In this document: positions 1 through 8,351 of the stretch, piece by piece
Numbering within the stretch: position 1 is the stretch's first letter
Layout of the letters: each line of letters opens with the position of its first letter
From: CADEED01 sp035761265
GTDB taxonomy: Bacteria; Pseudomonadota; Gammaproteobacteria; Steroidobacterales; Steroidobacteraceae
Direction: 5' to 3'
Assembly: GCA_035761265.1 (NCBI GenBank)
Contig: DASTRL010000034.1
Span: forward strand, 1-52,924
DNA: 52,924 bases
Notes under the pieces: model-generated
The model's database searches: none
Seen by the model: only the letters and a program-made list of their open reading frames with translations
What the model was told of the DNA's origin: nothing
Position numbers and translations under genes: made by a program

Positions 1-120
1 CTCGTTGAACAGCCCGAAGCAATCGTCGTGCTTGAGCGTGTGCGTGCGCTCGTCGCTGGCGACGTCCGCGGTGACCACCTGGTGCGGCGCTTCGAGTGGA
101 ATGGCGGGTTCAGAGGGCAC
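1..120 (-). CDS. Glycogen-debranching-like protein (amylo-alpha-1,6-glucosidase), N-terminal fragment
   Basis: The frame opens with GTG at 120 and runs off the left edge, so only about 40 residues are visible. They include TADVASDERTHTLKHDDCFG, which resembles the N-terminal domain of amylo-alpha-1,6-glucosidase-like proteins, where a VLKHGDTF-type motif is typical. The start overlaps the stop of the heparinase gene by 11 bp, which supports co-translation within the polysaccharide operon. In such loci these proteins are thought to act on glucans or on the exported polymer, but the visible part contains no catalytic residues. The family call rests on one short motif and is tentative. Confidence 0.45.
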   Translation of the reverse strand, partial: MPSEPAIPLEAPHQVVTADVASDERTHTLKHDDCFGLFNE

Positions 121-2104
121 CGGAACGTGACCTCGCGTAGCGGATGCGCGTGCGCAGCAGCGAATCGCCGGCGATGCGCGAGTACCAGGAAACGGTGGTC
201 GTCGGCTCGCGACGGCCGAACGAGCGCGACACCCAGCCGCCCTGCGCGGCCGTGCCGCCGCGATGCACTTCCACGCGCTCGAGCGGCTCGAGCGGCTCCA
301 TGTGCACCTGCGCGAAACCCGAGACGATGCGCAGGCCCGCGCCCTCGCGCTCGACCTGGCACTGCTCGGCAAAGTGCCAGGTCCGCCGCGCGGTGTGCTG
401 CCCCTGGCAGCGCAGCAGGTCGGTGATCTCGATGCTGTGCCGTGCCGCGTCGAACACGATCTCGCGCCGATGCACCACCGGGTCCTCGAGTCGCGTGTAG
501 CCGTCGTGCTCGCCCACGAATCGCTGTATCGTGCCGCCCGCCTCGAACTCGATGCAGCGCGCGCGCGCGTGCTCGCTCCACATGAAATTGCCGGCCTGCC
601 GCGACTGGTCCTGCTCGTCGATGCCGACGGTGTTGTGCGCGAGCGTGCTGCGGAAGTAGCGGCGCCACTCCGGATCGGTGTGATAGGCGTACGTGCCCGG
701 GTCGATCAGGATCTCGCGCTCGCCCACGTTCAGCAGGAATTGCAGCGCATCGGCGTGTCCGTGCGCGGCGATGCTCAGGTAGCCGAGCGGGCCGGCGTCG
801 ACCAGCATGCGCACCTCGTCGGGTGTCTCGAAGGCGGTGCCCAGCAGGTAGTAGCCGGATTCGGAGAACTGCACGCGCGGCCGGTACCCGGTTCGCCCGC
901 GTGCCTTGAGCCTCGCCAGCGTGCGCACCGCGCTTGCGCCGAGCAGCGTCACGGTCTTGCTGTCGGCGGCGCCCGCCTTGGCGGCGAGATCGGGGCGATC
1001 GAACAGCACGGCGCCGGTGGCGATCAGCGAGCCGTGCGGCGAGAAGCCGGCTTCGGGCGCGAGGCGCACCACGTAGCCGTCGTCCGCGTCACCGACCATG
1101 GGGAGCAGGCCGGCGACGCTGGTCATCGAGGCGAGGAAATCGATCATGGTCTCGATGCGCCGCCAGTACGCCGGCGAGAAGTCTTCGCCGCGAGCGCGCG
1201 CGGCGAGCCCCGCCAGCAGCAGGAAGTCCAGCACGAATGTCTGGTAGCCGAAGGCCTGTTCGCGGTTGCCGCCGTCGGGAGCGTTCTGGCGCAGGCACTC
1301 TTGCTCGAGAATTTCACGGCAGCGCTCGCCCCAGGCGCGCATCTGCGGCCACAGCGGCCAGGTCGATGCGGCGATGTAGACACCCGCGGCCTCGCCGATC
1401 AGGTGATTGTTGGCGGAGGAGAAGCGCGACAGGTTGCCGACGATCATGCGCGCCTGCTCGTACACCGACTTCAGCCAGCGCTCGCGGAACGCCACGCCCT
1501 CCTCGTCGGTGAACAGCCGCGCACGCGCGCCGCCGATCAGCTGCCAGGCGATGCTCCAGTTGATGAGACGGATGCCGAGCTCGAGCGCGCTGCACCAGTT
1601 CGGCCCGCGCCCCGCCGGGCATTGCTCGATCCACGAGTCGATCTGCGCGCGCACGCCGCGCGCGAAGCGTGCGGCGCCGGTGAGCGCGCTGGCCTGCGCC
1701 AGGGTCGCGAGGTGCAGATGTCGATTGGCTTCCCACAGGTACTTGATGTTGCCGACGACGCGCTCGTCGCGATAGTCGATCGACGCCGCACGTCGCGTTC
1801 CGGCGACGCGATGCGTGAGCGGATCGCGATTCCACTGCGGTGGATCGCCGAGGTCACAGTCCTGCAGGTCGAAGAAACTGAAGCGTCCGGCCAGCACCCG
1901 TTCCGCCGCCGCCACGAGCGCGTCGGGTGACAGCGACACGAACGGCGGCAGGAAGCGCAGGTCCGTCGCGAACTCGTCTCGCGGCGGCAACGTGTGTTGC
2001 GTGAACGGCATCGACACCGTGCGCACGCTGCGCGCGAGACGATAGGCCACTTCGGCGCCGGACATGCGCCGCAGGCGCTTCAGATACCAGCCCGGCTGTT
2101 GCAT
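110..2104 (-). CDS. Heparinase II/III family polysaccharide lyase
   Basis: The 664-residue protein has the family layout: a helical N-terminal domain (roughly residues 90-380) with the motif NNHLIGEAAG near residue 231, then a beta-sandwich domain whose core contains HGHADALQFLL and IDPGTYAYH (about 445-475). The family cleaves uronic-acid glycosidic bonds by beta-elimination. The asparagine and histidine of NNHLIGEA and the His/Asp of HGHAD correspond to active-site positions in relatives. There is no obvious signal peptide; the N-terminus QQPGWYLKRLRRMSGAEV is typical of members encoded in exopolysaccharide clusters. It begins 4 nt after the preceding gene stops. The likely role is trimming or turnover of the uronate polymer made by this locus. 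Confidence 0.88.
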   Translation of the reverse strand: MQQPGWYLKRLRRMSGAEVAYRLARSVRTVSMPFTQHTLPPRDEFATDLRFLPPFVSLSPDALVAAAERVLAGRFSFFDLQDCDLGDPPQWNRDPLTHRVAGTRRAASIDYRDERVVGNIKYLWEANRHLHLATLAQASALTGAARFARGVRAQIDSWIEQCPAGRGPNWCSALELGIRLINWSIAWQLIGGARARLFTDEEGVAFRERWLKSVYEQARMIVGNLSRFSSANNHLIGEAAGVYIAASTWPLWPQMRAWGERCREILEQECLRQNAPDGGNREQAFGYQTFVLDFLLLAGLAARARGEDFSPAYWRRIETMIDFLASMTSVAGLLPMVGDADDGYVVRLAPEAGFSPHGSLIATGAVLFDRPDLAAKAGAADSKTVTLLGASAVRTLARLKARGRTGYRPRVQFSESGYYLLGTAFETPDEVRMLVDAGPLGYLSIAAHGHADALQFLLNVGEREILIDPGTYAYHTDPEWRRYFRSTLAHNTVGIDEQDQSRQAGNFMWSEHARARCIEFEAGGTIQRFVGEHDGYTRLEDPVVHRREIVFDAARHSIEITDLLRCQGQHTARRTWHFAEQCQVEREGAGLRIVSGFAQVHMEPLEPLERVEVHRGGTAAQGGWVSRSFGRREPTTTVSWYSRIAGDSLLRTRIRYARSRSGAL

Positions 2105-2108
2105 GACT

Positions 2109-3494
2109 TCAGCGCGTGAACAGCGGCTCGATGCCCTGCCGTCGCAGCACGTCGTGCACCGGCGGCCGATGCACGATGAGCGGCGTCTTGCCGCGTGGCG
2201 TGCGCTCCAGCCGCGACGCGAGCTCGACCGTCACGTTCACCTCGTCGGGAATGCGCGCCCGCGCATTGGCGAGCAGGATCTGCGCGTCGTCCTTGCAGAA
2301 CTCCTCGGTGGGCAGCACGAAGATGCGCGTCTCATCGAAGCTCTCCTGCACGACCTGCATGCGCAGCACGTTGGGGACGTCGTGGGGCAGACAGCCGATG
2401 CCGCTCAGCCGCACGCTGTGCGGCACCACGATGATCTCCTGCTGCCGGCCGAGTACGCCGTCGAAGGGACGCAGCCCGAGCGACAGCTCTTCCAGCTCCG
2501 CGGCGCCCCAGCTCGCCGGTATGCGGATCAGGTCGCCGGTGCGGTAGCGCACGATCGGCAGCACGCTGTTCCAGTACGAGGTGCCGACGATCTCGTACAG
2601 CCGGTATGGCGTGCCGCGCGGCAGCGCGGGCCCGTCATAGGGGACGAACTCCACGTGGGAGTAGGCGCAGGAGAAGCGATACTCGCGCGGCGCCGACGCA
2701 TACGCGAAGGCGACACGTTCGGCCTGCCCGTAGTAGTCGATGATGCGCGCGCCGAGCATGCGTTCGGTGAGCCGCCAGGCGTCGGGGCGGAATACCTCGG
2801 ACGAGGTGACCACGGCCGGGATCGACAGCCGCCGGTTGGCGTCCCGCAGGAAACGGCACAGCGTCTCGAGCGCGGTCGGGTATGCGCACAGCAGCCGCGG
2901 CTGGAATTTCTCCAGCTTGTCGGCGACGAACTCGGCGCTGATGTGCGTCACGGCGTTCGCGCTCATGGTCAGCATCCGCCCGCCGTTGATGGTCTCCGAA
3001 TCCGGGTTCGGCGAGATCTCCAGGTCGCGCGGATTGTCCCCGCGCAGCACGGCCGTGCGGTCGGTCAGCGGCTCGGCGCCGGCCGCGCGGATCAGCCGGT
3101 CGATGCTCGCCTGTTCGAAGACGATGGCCTGCAGCGAGCGCAGCACCTTGAGCGGTACACCGCTGGTGCCACCGGTGGTGGCGGGCGCCGACAACCAGTC
3201 GAAACCCGACACGAAGGACTGCAGGCCGTGGCGCAGCGACTCCTTCTCGAGCAGCGGCCAGCTCGACAGCGTCTCGCCACCGCGCACCGAACGTCCGTAT
3301 TCCGTGCCGCCCGACAGCTCGAGCGTGCGCGCGAGCTGCGCCGCCACCCAGGCGCGACGCCCCGCCAGGTCCATGGACTCGACCTCCTCCAGCGTCGTGC
3401 AGGCCTGGTCGTAGTACATCGGGTTGCGGCGGATGAGGCTCTGCCCGAGCACGTGCTTCTTGAGGAACAGGCCGACCGACGTGAGCGCGCTCAT
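2109..3494 (-). CDS. PaaK/CapK-like adenylate-forming enzyme (phenylacetate-CoA ligase family)
   Basis: The 461-residue protein has the AMP-binding signature TTGGTSGVPLKV near residue 101, a second nucleotide-site segment YYGQAERVAF near 250, and YRTGDLIRI near 320, as in phenylacetate-CoA ligase and CapK. CapK-type members are common in capsule and exopolysaccharide clusters, where their substrate is usually unknown; they may activate an acyl group that decorates the polymer. The start codon overlaps the stop of the glycosyltransferase before it (ATGA at 3491-3494), so translation is coupled. The family is clear; the acyl substrate cannot be inferred. Confidence 0.85.
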   Translation of the reverse strand: MSALTSVGLFLKKHVLGQSLIRRNPMYYDQACTTLEEVESMDLAGRRAWVAAQLARTLELSGGTEYGRSVRGGETLSSWPLLEKESLRHGLQSFVSGFDWLSAPATTGGTSGVPLKVLRSLQAIVFEQASIDRLIRAAGAEPLTDRTAVLRGDNPRDLEISPNPDSETINGGRMLTMSANAVTHISAEFVADKLEKFQPRLLCAYPTALETLCRFLRDANRRLSIPAVVTSSEVFRPDAWRLTERMLGARIIDYYGQAERVAFAYASAPREYRFSCAYSHVEFVPYDGPALPRGTPYRLYEIVGTSYWNSVLPIVRYRTGDLIRIPASWGAAELEELSLGLRPFDGVLGRQQEIIVVPHSVRLSGIGCLPHDVPNVLRMQVVQESFDETRIFVLPTEEFCKDDAQILLANARARIPDEVNVTVELASRLERTPRGKTPLIVHRPPVHDVLRRQGIEPLFTR

Positions 3495-4642
3495 GCGAGC
3501 TCCCGCACGCCGGCCACGGGCGCGATGCGTTGATAGATTTCACCGAGACGGCGCGCGTACACCTGCACATCGAGCGCGCGGACCCGCGCGTGCGCGCGGC
3601 GCCCGGCGGCGATGCGTTCCTTTTCATCGCCGATCATGCGCGTCATCGCGGCGGTGATCTCGCCGACGCGGCCCGCGCCGACGAACAGGCCGTCACTGCC
3701 GTTCGTGAAGACGTCGGGAATGCCGCCGACCGGCGTGACGATGGACGGCAGACCCGCGGCCATGGATTCGAGCAGCGCCATCGGCAGGCCTTCGGCGTGC
3801 GACGGCAGCACGAACACGTCGCTCGCCGCCAGCAGCCGGTCGCGCTCCGCCGGATCCACCCACGAGAGCACGCGCACCGCATCGCCGAGCGGCGCGGCGA
3901 GCCGCCGTGCGCCCTCGAGATCGCCGTCGCCGGCGAGTACCAGGCGGGCGCGCGCGCGCAGCTCCGGCGGCAAGGCGATGAACGCCTTCAGCAGGTCGAA
4001 CGAACCCTTGTGCTCCGCGATGCGCCCGAGCGCGAGGAACTGCACGTGCGCGCGCCCCGAGCGGTCCGGGATTTCCGGACGCCAGCGCACCGGGTTCGGC
4101 AGCACGGTCACCTGCGAAGGCGACAGCTCGCAGGTCTCGATGAAGAACTCGCGCCAGCGCTGGGACAAAACCACGAACACGGTGGCGCGCTGCAGGCAGG
4201 CATTGATCTTGCGGCGCAACGCGCCGGGAAGCCGTGCATGGAAGCGGTCGAAGCCGCCGCCATGCGCGTGCAGCACCAGCGGCCGGCCGGCACGCTGCAC
4301 CATCGAGGCGAGGATCAACTTGCGGAACGTGCTGCCGCGCGAGGCGAAGTGGATGTGGAAGATCGCAGGTTCCGGCGAGGCCAGCGCCCTGCGCATTTCC
4401 TGCACGGCCTGCGTGAAGGCCGATGCCTTGGTGATGGCCGAGCCCTCGCGCATGGTCGCGACGTGGCGGATCACGGCGTACGGCGCCAGCTGATCGCAGA
4501 TGATCTGCTCCACGGCGCTGATGCCGCCGCGCACCTCGAGGCCGGGCCCGAACTGCAAGACGCGCGCGCGCGCTTCGGCCATGGGCGGCGCGGATCGCGC
4601 CGCTTCGAATTCGCGATGGATGGTGCTCACCTCCGCGCTCAT
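3491..4642 (-). CDS. Glycosyltransferase family 4
   Basis: This is a 383-residue GT-B fold enzyme. The N-terminal half has the loop RGGISAVEQIICDQL and the segment HAHGGGFDRF; the C-terminal half has the retaining-transferase signature EGLPMALLESMAAGLPSIV (about residues 281-300) followed by GGIPDVF. It would add one sugar from a nucleotide donor to the growing lipid-linked unit at the inner face of the membrane. The start at 4642 is chosen because it overlaps the preceding stop as ATGA; the open frame extends further upstream only as out-of-frame shadow of the neighbour. Donor and acceptor are unknown. Confidence 0.88.
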   Translation of the reverse strand: MSAEVSTIHREFEAARSAPPMAEARARVLQFGPGLEVRGGISAVEQIICDQLAPYAVIRHVATMREGSAITKASAFTQAVQEMRRALASPEPAIFHIHFASRGSTFRKLILASMVQRAGRPLVLHAHGGGFDRFHARLPGALRRKINACLQRATVFVVLSQRWREFFIETCELSPSQVTVLPNPVRWRPEIPDRSGRAHVQFLALGRIAEHKGSFDLLKAFIALPPELRARARLVLAGDGDLEGARRLAAPLGDAVRVLSWVDPAERDRLLAASDVFVLPSHAEGLPMALLESMAAGLPSIVTPVGGIPDVFTNGSDGLFVGAGRVGEITAAMTRMIGDEKERIAAGRRAHARVRALDVQVYARRLGEIYQRIAPVAGVRELA

Positions 4643-5841
4643 TGCGCCTCTCCACCGTGGAACAGGCCGCGGTAGCTGGCCACCATCGCGGGCTGCGAGA
4701 AGCAGTTGACCGCCCGGCTGCGGGCGGCGGCGCCCATCTGCTGGCGCTTGCGCCGGTCGGCGTACAACGCGGCGAGCAGCGCCGGCAGCCGTGCCGCGAG
4801 CTCCGTGGGCGACACCACGTAGCCCTCCACGCCCTCGGTGATCATCTCGCGGGCTCCGCCGATGTCGGAGAGGATCACCGGCCGGCCCATCGACATCGCC
4901 TCGAGCGCGGCATTGGAGAACGACTCGACGGCGGTCGAGGGCAGCACGAAGATGTCGAGCGCCGAGAGCACCGGCCGCACATCCGTGACCGCGCCGAGGA
5001 AGTGGACGCGATCGGCGATGCCGAGCTCGGCGGCGCGCCGCGCGAGCGGCTCGCGCATCGGGCCGTCCCCGGCGATGACCACGTGCGCATCGACGCGCGA
5101 GACGCGCAGCTGGCGCAACGTGGTGAGCAGCACTTGCTGGTTCTTCTCCGGCCGGCACATGCCCACGGTGCCGATGAGCAGCCCTTCGGGCCGCACGCCG
5201 AGCGAGGCGCGCAGGCGTTTGCCGGCCTCGAACGTGGCGGTGTACTCGAAGTGGTCGGAGTCGACGCCGTTGTAGATGACGAGCGAATTTCGCCACGCTT
5301 CGCAATCGTCGTTGAACCAGAACTGGCGCTGCGCCTGCGAGCCGTGCACGGTCACGTCGAAGCGCTGCAGCACCCACTGGTAGAGGCGGCGCCACGCGCG
5401 GTGCCCGCGAAACGTCGAGGTATTCACCAGCGCCACGGTGCGCGGCCGATACGGCAGCAGCCAGGTTGCCAGTGCCACGTACAGCGCCTGGTAGAGATTG
5501 ACCGCGAGCACCGTGGCGGGCCGCTCCGCGATCAGCAGTCGGCGCAGGCGCCAGGCCGCCGCCGGGGAGAACTTGCCGCGCCGCTCGAGCTTGCGCAGCG
5601 GCACCTCGCGGCGCACGTTCGGCTCCATCGTGAAGGGACCATTGAGACAGGCGAGCATGACGCGCACGCCCTCATCCGTGAGCCGGTTCACCAGCCGCAC
5701 GATCTTGCTCTCCGAGCCGCCGATGGCGAGCGTCCCGAGCACGAACAGGGCATCGGGGCGTGTCGCGGATGCCGCCTGGGCGCCGGCCGCGGCGGGCGCA
5801 AGTTCGTTCAGCGTGGCTTCCGCGTAGGCGGGGGTGTTCAT
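4639..5841 (-). CDS. Glycosyltransferase family 4
   Basis: The 400-residue protein has the family-4 layout: GTLAIGGSESKIVRL near residue 36 for acceptor or membrane contact, IGTVGMCRPEKNQQVLL near 225, and the donor-site signature ESFSNAALEAMSMGRPVIL around 302-320. It probably transfers one sugar in assembly of the repeat unit. The gene is coupled at both ends by 4-bp overlaps (ATGA at 5838-5841 and 4639-4642), placing it in the middle of a tight run of three transferases. The first 30 residues are Ala-rich and low in complexity, so a slightly later start cannot be ruled out. Confidence 0.88.
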   Translation of the reverse strand: MNTPAYAEATLNELAPAAAGAQAASATRPDALFVLGTLAIGGSESKIVRLVNRLTDEGVRVMLACLNGPFTMEPNVRREVPLRKLERRGKFSPAAAWRLRRLLIAERPATVLAVNLYQALYVALATWLLPYRPRTVALVNTSTFRGHRAWRRLYQWVLQRFDVTVHGSQAQRQFWFNDDCEAWRNSLVIYNGVDSDHFEYTATFEAGKRLRASLGVRPEGLLIGTVGMCRPEKNQQVLLTTLRQLRVSRVDAHVVIAGDGPMREPLARRAAELGIADRVHFLGAVTDVRPVLSALDIFVLPSTAVESFSNAALEAMSMGRPVILSDIGGAREMITEGVEGYVVSPTELAARLPALLAALYADRRKRQQMGAAARSRAVNCFSQPAMVASYRGLFHGGEAQ

Positions 5842-7001
5842 GGAACGGTTCCTCCGTCGGCCGCGCCCATGCGAACGCGCACCGGTGTGGCTTCGAGTAG
5901 TTCGATATACCGCGATGCCGCGGCACTGGTGAATTCCCTCGCGACGAAGTCGCGCGCGCGGCGGCCGATGTTCTCGCGGTACACGTCCACCTCGAGGAGT
6001 CCGCGGATCGATTCACGCATGTCGTCGAGCGACGTCGCGACGTGGCCGAGCTGCAGGCGGCGGATCAGGCCGTCCGGGTCGAAGAAGCTCACGACCGGAA
6101 CGCCGCGGATCCATGCCTGCAGGAAGGTGTTCGGAAAGCCCTCGATGCTCGAGGTGTTGAGGAAGACCCTGGCGCGGTCGAACCATTCGCCGGATTCGGT
6201 GTAGCGCACGCCGCCGGGCATGGACACATTGGGCAGGCGCGCCGCCGCGGCCTTCACGTCGTCGTAGTACGTGTAGCCCCAGGGATGCGGACAAGGTCCG
6301 CCGGCCAGCGTGAATCTCACCTGCGGCAGCTGGCGCGCGAGCTCCAGCACCATCTCCGGCCGTTTCAGCGAGCGCAGGTTGCTGAGCCACAGCACGTCGA
6401 TGTCCTTCTCGACCGGCGCGCCGCCGCGGCGCGGCGCCTCGACCAGCATGTTCACGACCCTCGAGTCGAGATCGTGGTTGTCGCGCAGCATCTTCGCCTG
6501 CACTTCCGTCTGCACCGCGACCAGATCCGCGCGCTTCAGTCCATAGTCGTACAGCTTGCGATCGCGCCACAGCTCGAGCCGCCCGTGCTCCTTCTCGCAG
6601 TCACTGTCGGAGGCGACGCGGAAGATGAACTTGCGGCCGTTCATGCGGCAGAACCACGCCACCACGCCGGTGTACGCACCGGCCGGCGACTGGTAGTAGA
6701 TGTCGGCGTCCGCCGCCATCAGCGCGGAGAACAGCTTCGAGCTGCGCGGGTGGAAGAACTTCAGGCCCGGCAGGCCGCCGTTGCGCGTGTGCGCGGCGAT
6801 GAGGGTGATGCCGTCGACCACGCGGCGCGCGCCCTGGCCGTCGTCGAATACGATCATCGAGACCTCGTGCCCCTGGTCGCGCCAGGCGCGCGCGAGCAGC
6901 ACGTGCTGCACGGTTTCGCCGCCGATGTACTTGAGATCGCCCTCCCCCGAGAGCAATCCGTACGCGTCCATGCCGACGATGCAGATCCTGCGGTGTCTCA
7001 C
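5838..7001 (-). CDS. Glycosyltransferase (GT-B, family 4-like)
   Basis: The 387-residue product starts with a GTG whose codon overlaps the preceding stop (GTGA at 6998-7001). It opens with RRICIVGMDAYGLLSGEGD and GGETVQHVLLARAWRDQGH, the usual N-terminal Rossmann region, and has DVLWLSNLRSLKRPEMVLEL near residue 205 and EGFPNTFLQAWIRGVPVVS near 284-303 as the donor-binding signature. It is likely a retaining transferase of the polysaccharide locus. A large apparent upstream extension of the frame is only shadow of the polymerase gene. Confidence 0.86.
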   Translation of the reverse strand: MRHRRICIVGMDAYGLLSGEGDLKYIGGETVQHVLLARAWRDQGHEVSMIVFDDGQGARRVVDGITLIAAHTRNGGLPGLKFFHPRSSKLFSALMAADADIYYQSPAGAYTGVVAWFCRMNGRKFIFRVASDSDCEKEHGRLELWRDRKLYDYGLKRADLVAVQTEVQAKMLRDNHDLDSRVVNMLVEAPRRGGAPVEKDIDVLWLSNLRSLKRPEMVLELARQLPQVRFTLAGGPCPHPWGYTYYDDVKAAAARLPNVSMPGGVRYTESGEWFDRARVFLNTSSIEGFPNTFLQAWIRGVPVVSFFDPDGLIRRLQLGHVATSLDDMRESIRGLLEVDVYRENIGRRARDFVAREFTSAAASRYIELLEATPVRVRMGAADGGTVP

Positions 7002-8275
7002 GATCGGCGTCCTTGTGCGCCCGCCCAGCCGTAGGCATCGCGCGGCCGCTGCGGGCCGCGCAGCCGCAGCCGGTGCTTCGACCCGGGCAACGGTGCGCTC
7101 TGCTGCGCCGCCTGCGGCGCCATGCACAGCGCAAGACGCATGGTCGCGCCGCTGTACATCCAGAAATAGGTCCACGGATCGTGCAGGTCGACGAAGAACA
7201 CCGCACCGCACACCGCGGTGCCGCCGACCACGAATGCGATCAGCTGGCGGCGCGACTCGGGATCGGCGATCAGGCTGGCGCGGCGCGCGCGGCCGATGGC
7301 GCTGAACAGCAGGTAGCAGCCGCTCACCAGGCCGACCAGGCCGAGGTTGAACCACAGCGCGAAGTAGTGGTTGTGCGGCGCGAAGTGGAACGGCATCGAC
7401 CAGTACACCACCCAGCCGTAGCCGGTGATGAACGTGACCGGATTCGCCACCATGGCCTCGAACAGGTCGAACCAGATCTGGCTGCGTCCCGAGGACGCAT
7501 CGAAGGCGTCGCTGCTCGCGGTCTGGCCGAACACCCGCTCGGTGAGCAGGCCGCCGTACTGCGAGAAGCTCAGGATGATCACCAGCAGCACGAGCGAGGC
7601 GAACACCCAGCCGGCGACGCGGCTGTACGACACCAGGTGGCGATATAGATAGGCACCCACCACGCAGGCGAGGATGCCGCCGGCGATGGCACCGCGCGAT
7701 GCCGTCATCGCCAGCGCCACGCAGGACAACAGCACGCCGCCCAGCCAGGCGAGGCGACGCACGCCGCGGCTCGCGACCGCCGCGGCGATCAGTCCCGGGA
7801 TGAACAGCACGATGTACGCGGCGTACTGGTTGGATTCGCCGAGCGCGCCCTGCGTGCGCCCGTCGATGCGCTCCTTGTAGCCGAGGTTGACGAGCCCGGC
7901 CGTGTCGAAGATCGTCATCAGGTGCGCGAACACCGCGCCCGCCAGCATCCACTTGATGACCTTCATGGCGTCCTCGGCGCTCTCCACGCCGAACAGGAAC
8001 ACCAGGAAGAAGATGTAGTAGTCGACCAGGCCGCTCTTCAGCAGGATGCCGCTGGCGAGGAGGTCATAGCCCGGATACTTGATGATGAGCGCGGCGACGA
8101 GCCAGGTGCACATCGCGTAGCCGATCTGCACGAGCCATGCGGCCTGCAATCCCGGCGCGGCGATCACCGAGGTCCGCGCGATCACCATCCGCAGCCCCAC
8201 GATGACTGCCAATAGATAGATGATCAGGTTCTTGGCGGAAAGTCCGGTCGTGATCGTGAGATCCCAGCGAAGCAC
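6998..8275 (-). CDS. O-antigen ligase/polymerase family membrane protein (Wzy-like)
   Basis: This is a multi-pass protein of about 425 residues with roughly ten hydrophobic segments and the Wzy_C region, including HNHYFALWFNLGLVGLVSG near residue 300. In a Wzx/Wzy-type locus it would polymerise lipid-linked repeat units in the periplasm. The only standard start is the GTG at 8275, which lacks a ribosome-binding site. The frame stays open and hydrophobic for 16 more codons to a CTG at 8323 that sits 6 nt after AAGGGGA (8336-8330). Starting there would restore a complete first membrane segment, so the true start is probably that CTG. Polymerase and ligase cannot be separated by sequence alone. 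Confidence 0.85.
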   Translation of the reverse strand: MLRWDLTITTGLSAKNLIIYLLAVIVGLRMVIARTSVIAAPGLQAAWLVQIGYAMCTWLVAALIIKYPGYDLLASGILLKSGLVDYYIFFLVFLFGVESAEDAMKVIKWMLAGAVFAHLMTIFDTAGLVNLGYKERIDGRTQGALGESNQYAAYIVLFIPGLIAAAVASRGVRRLAWLGGVLLSCVALAMTASRGAIAGGILACVVGAYLYRHLVSYSRVAGWVFASLVLLVIILSFSQYGGLLTERVFGQTASSDAFDASSGRSQIWFDLFEAMVANPVTFITGYGWVVYWSMPFHFAPHNHYFALWFNLGLVGLVSGCYLLFSAIGRARRASLIADPESRRQLIAFVVGGTAVCGAVFFVDLHDPWTYFWMYSGATMRLALCMAPQAAQQSAPLPGSKHRLRLRGPQRPRDAYGWAGAQGRRS

Positions 8276-8329
8276 CTGGATCGCGAGCAGGAAGAACGAT
8301 GTGATTCCGAGCAGTGTCGCCAGACAAAA

Positions 8330-8336
8330 TCCCCTT
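8330..8336 (-). promoter_or_regulatory. Ribosome-binding site suggesting a CTG start at 8323 for the polymerase gene
   Basis: The sequence AAGGGGA lies 6 nt before an in-frame CTG (8323-8321). No ATG, GTG or TTG exists in this frame between the upstream in-frame stop and the GTG at 8275, which has no such site. The element lies just beyond the stop of the sugar transferase gene. Confidence 0.4.
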
Positions 8337-8351
8337 TGTACGAACCCGTCA

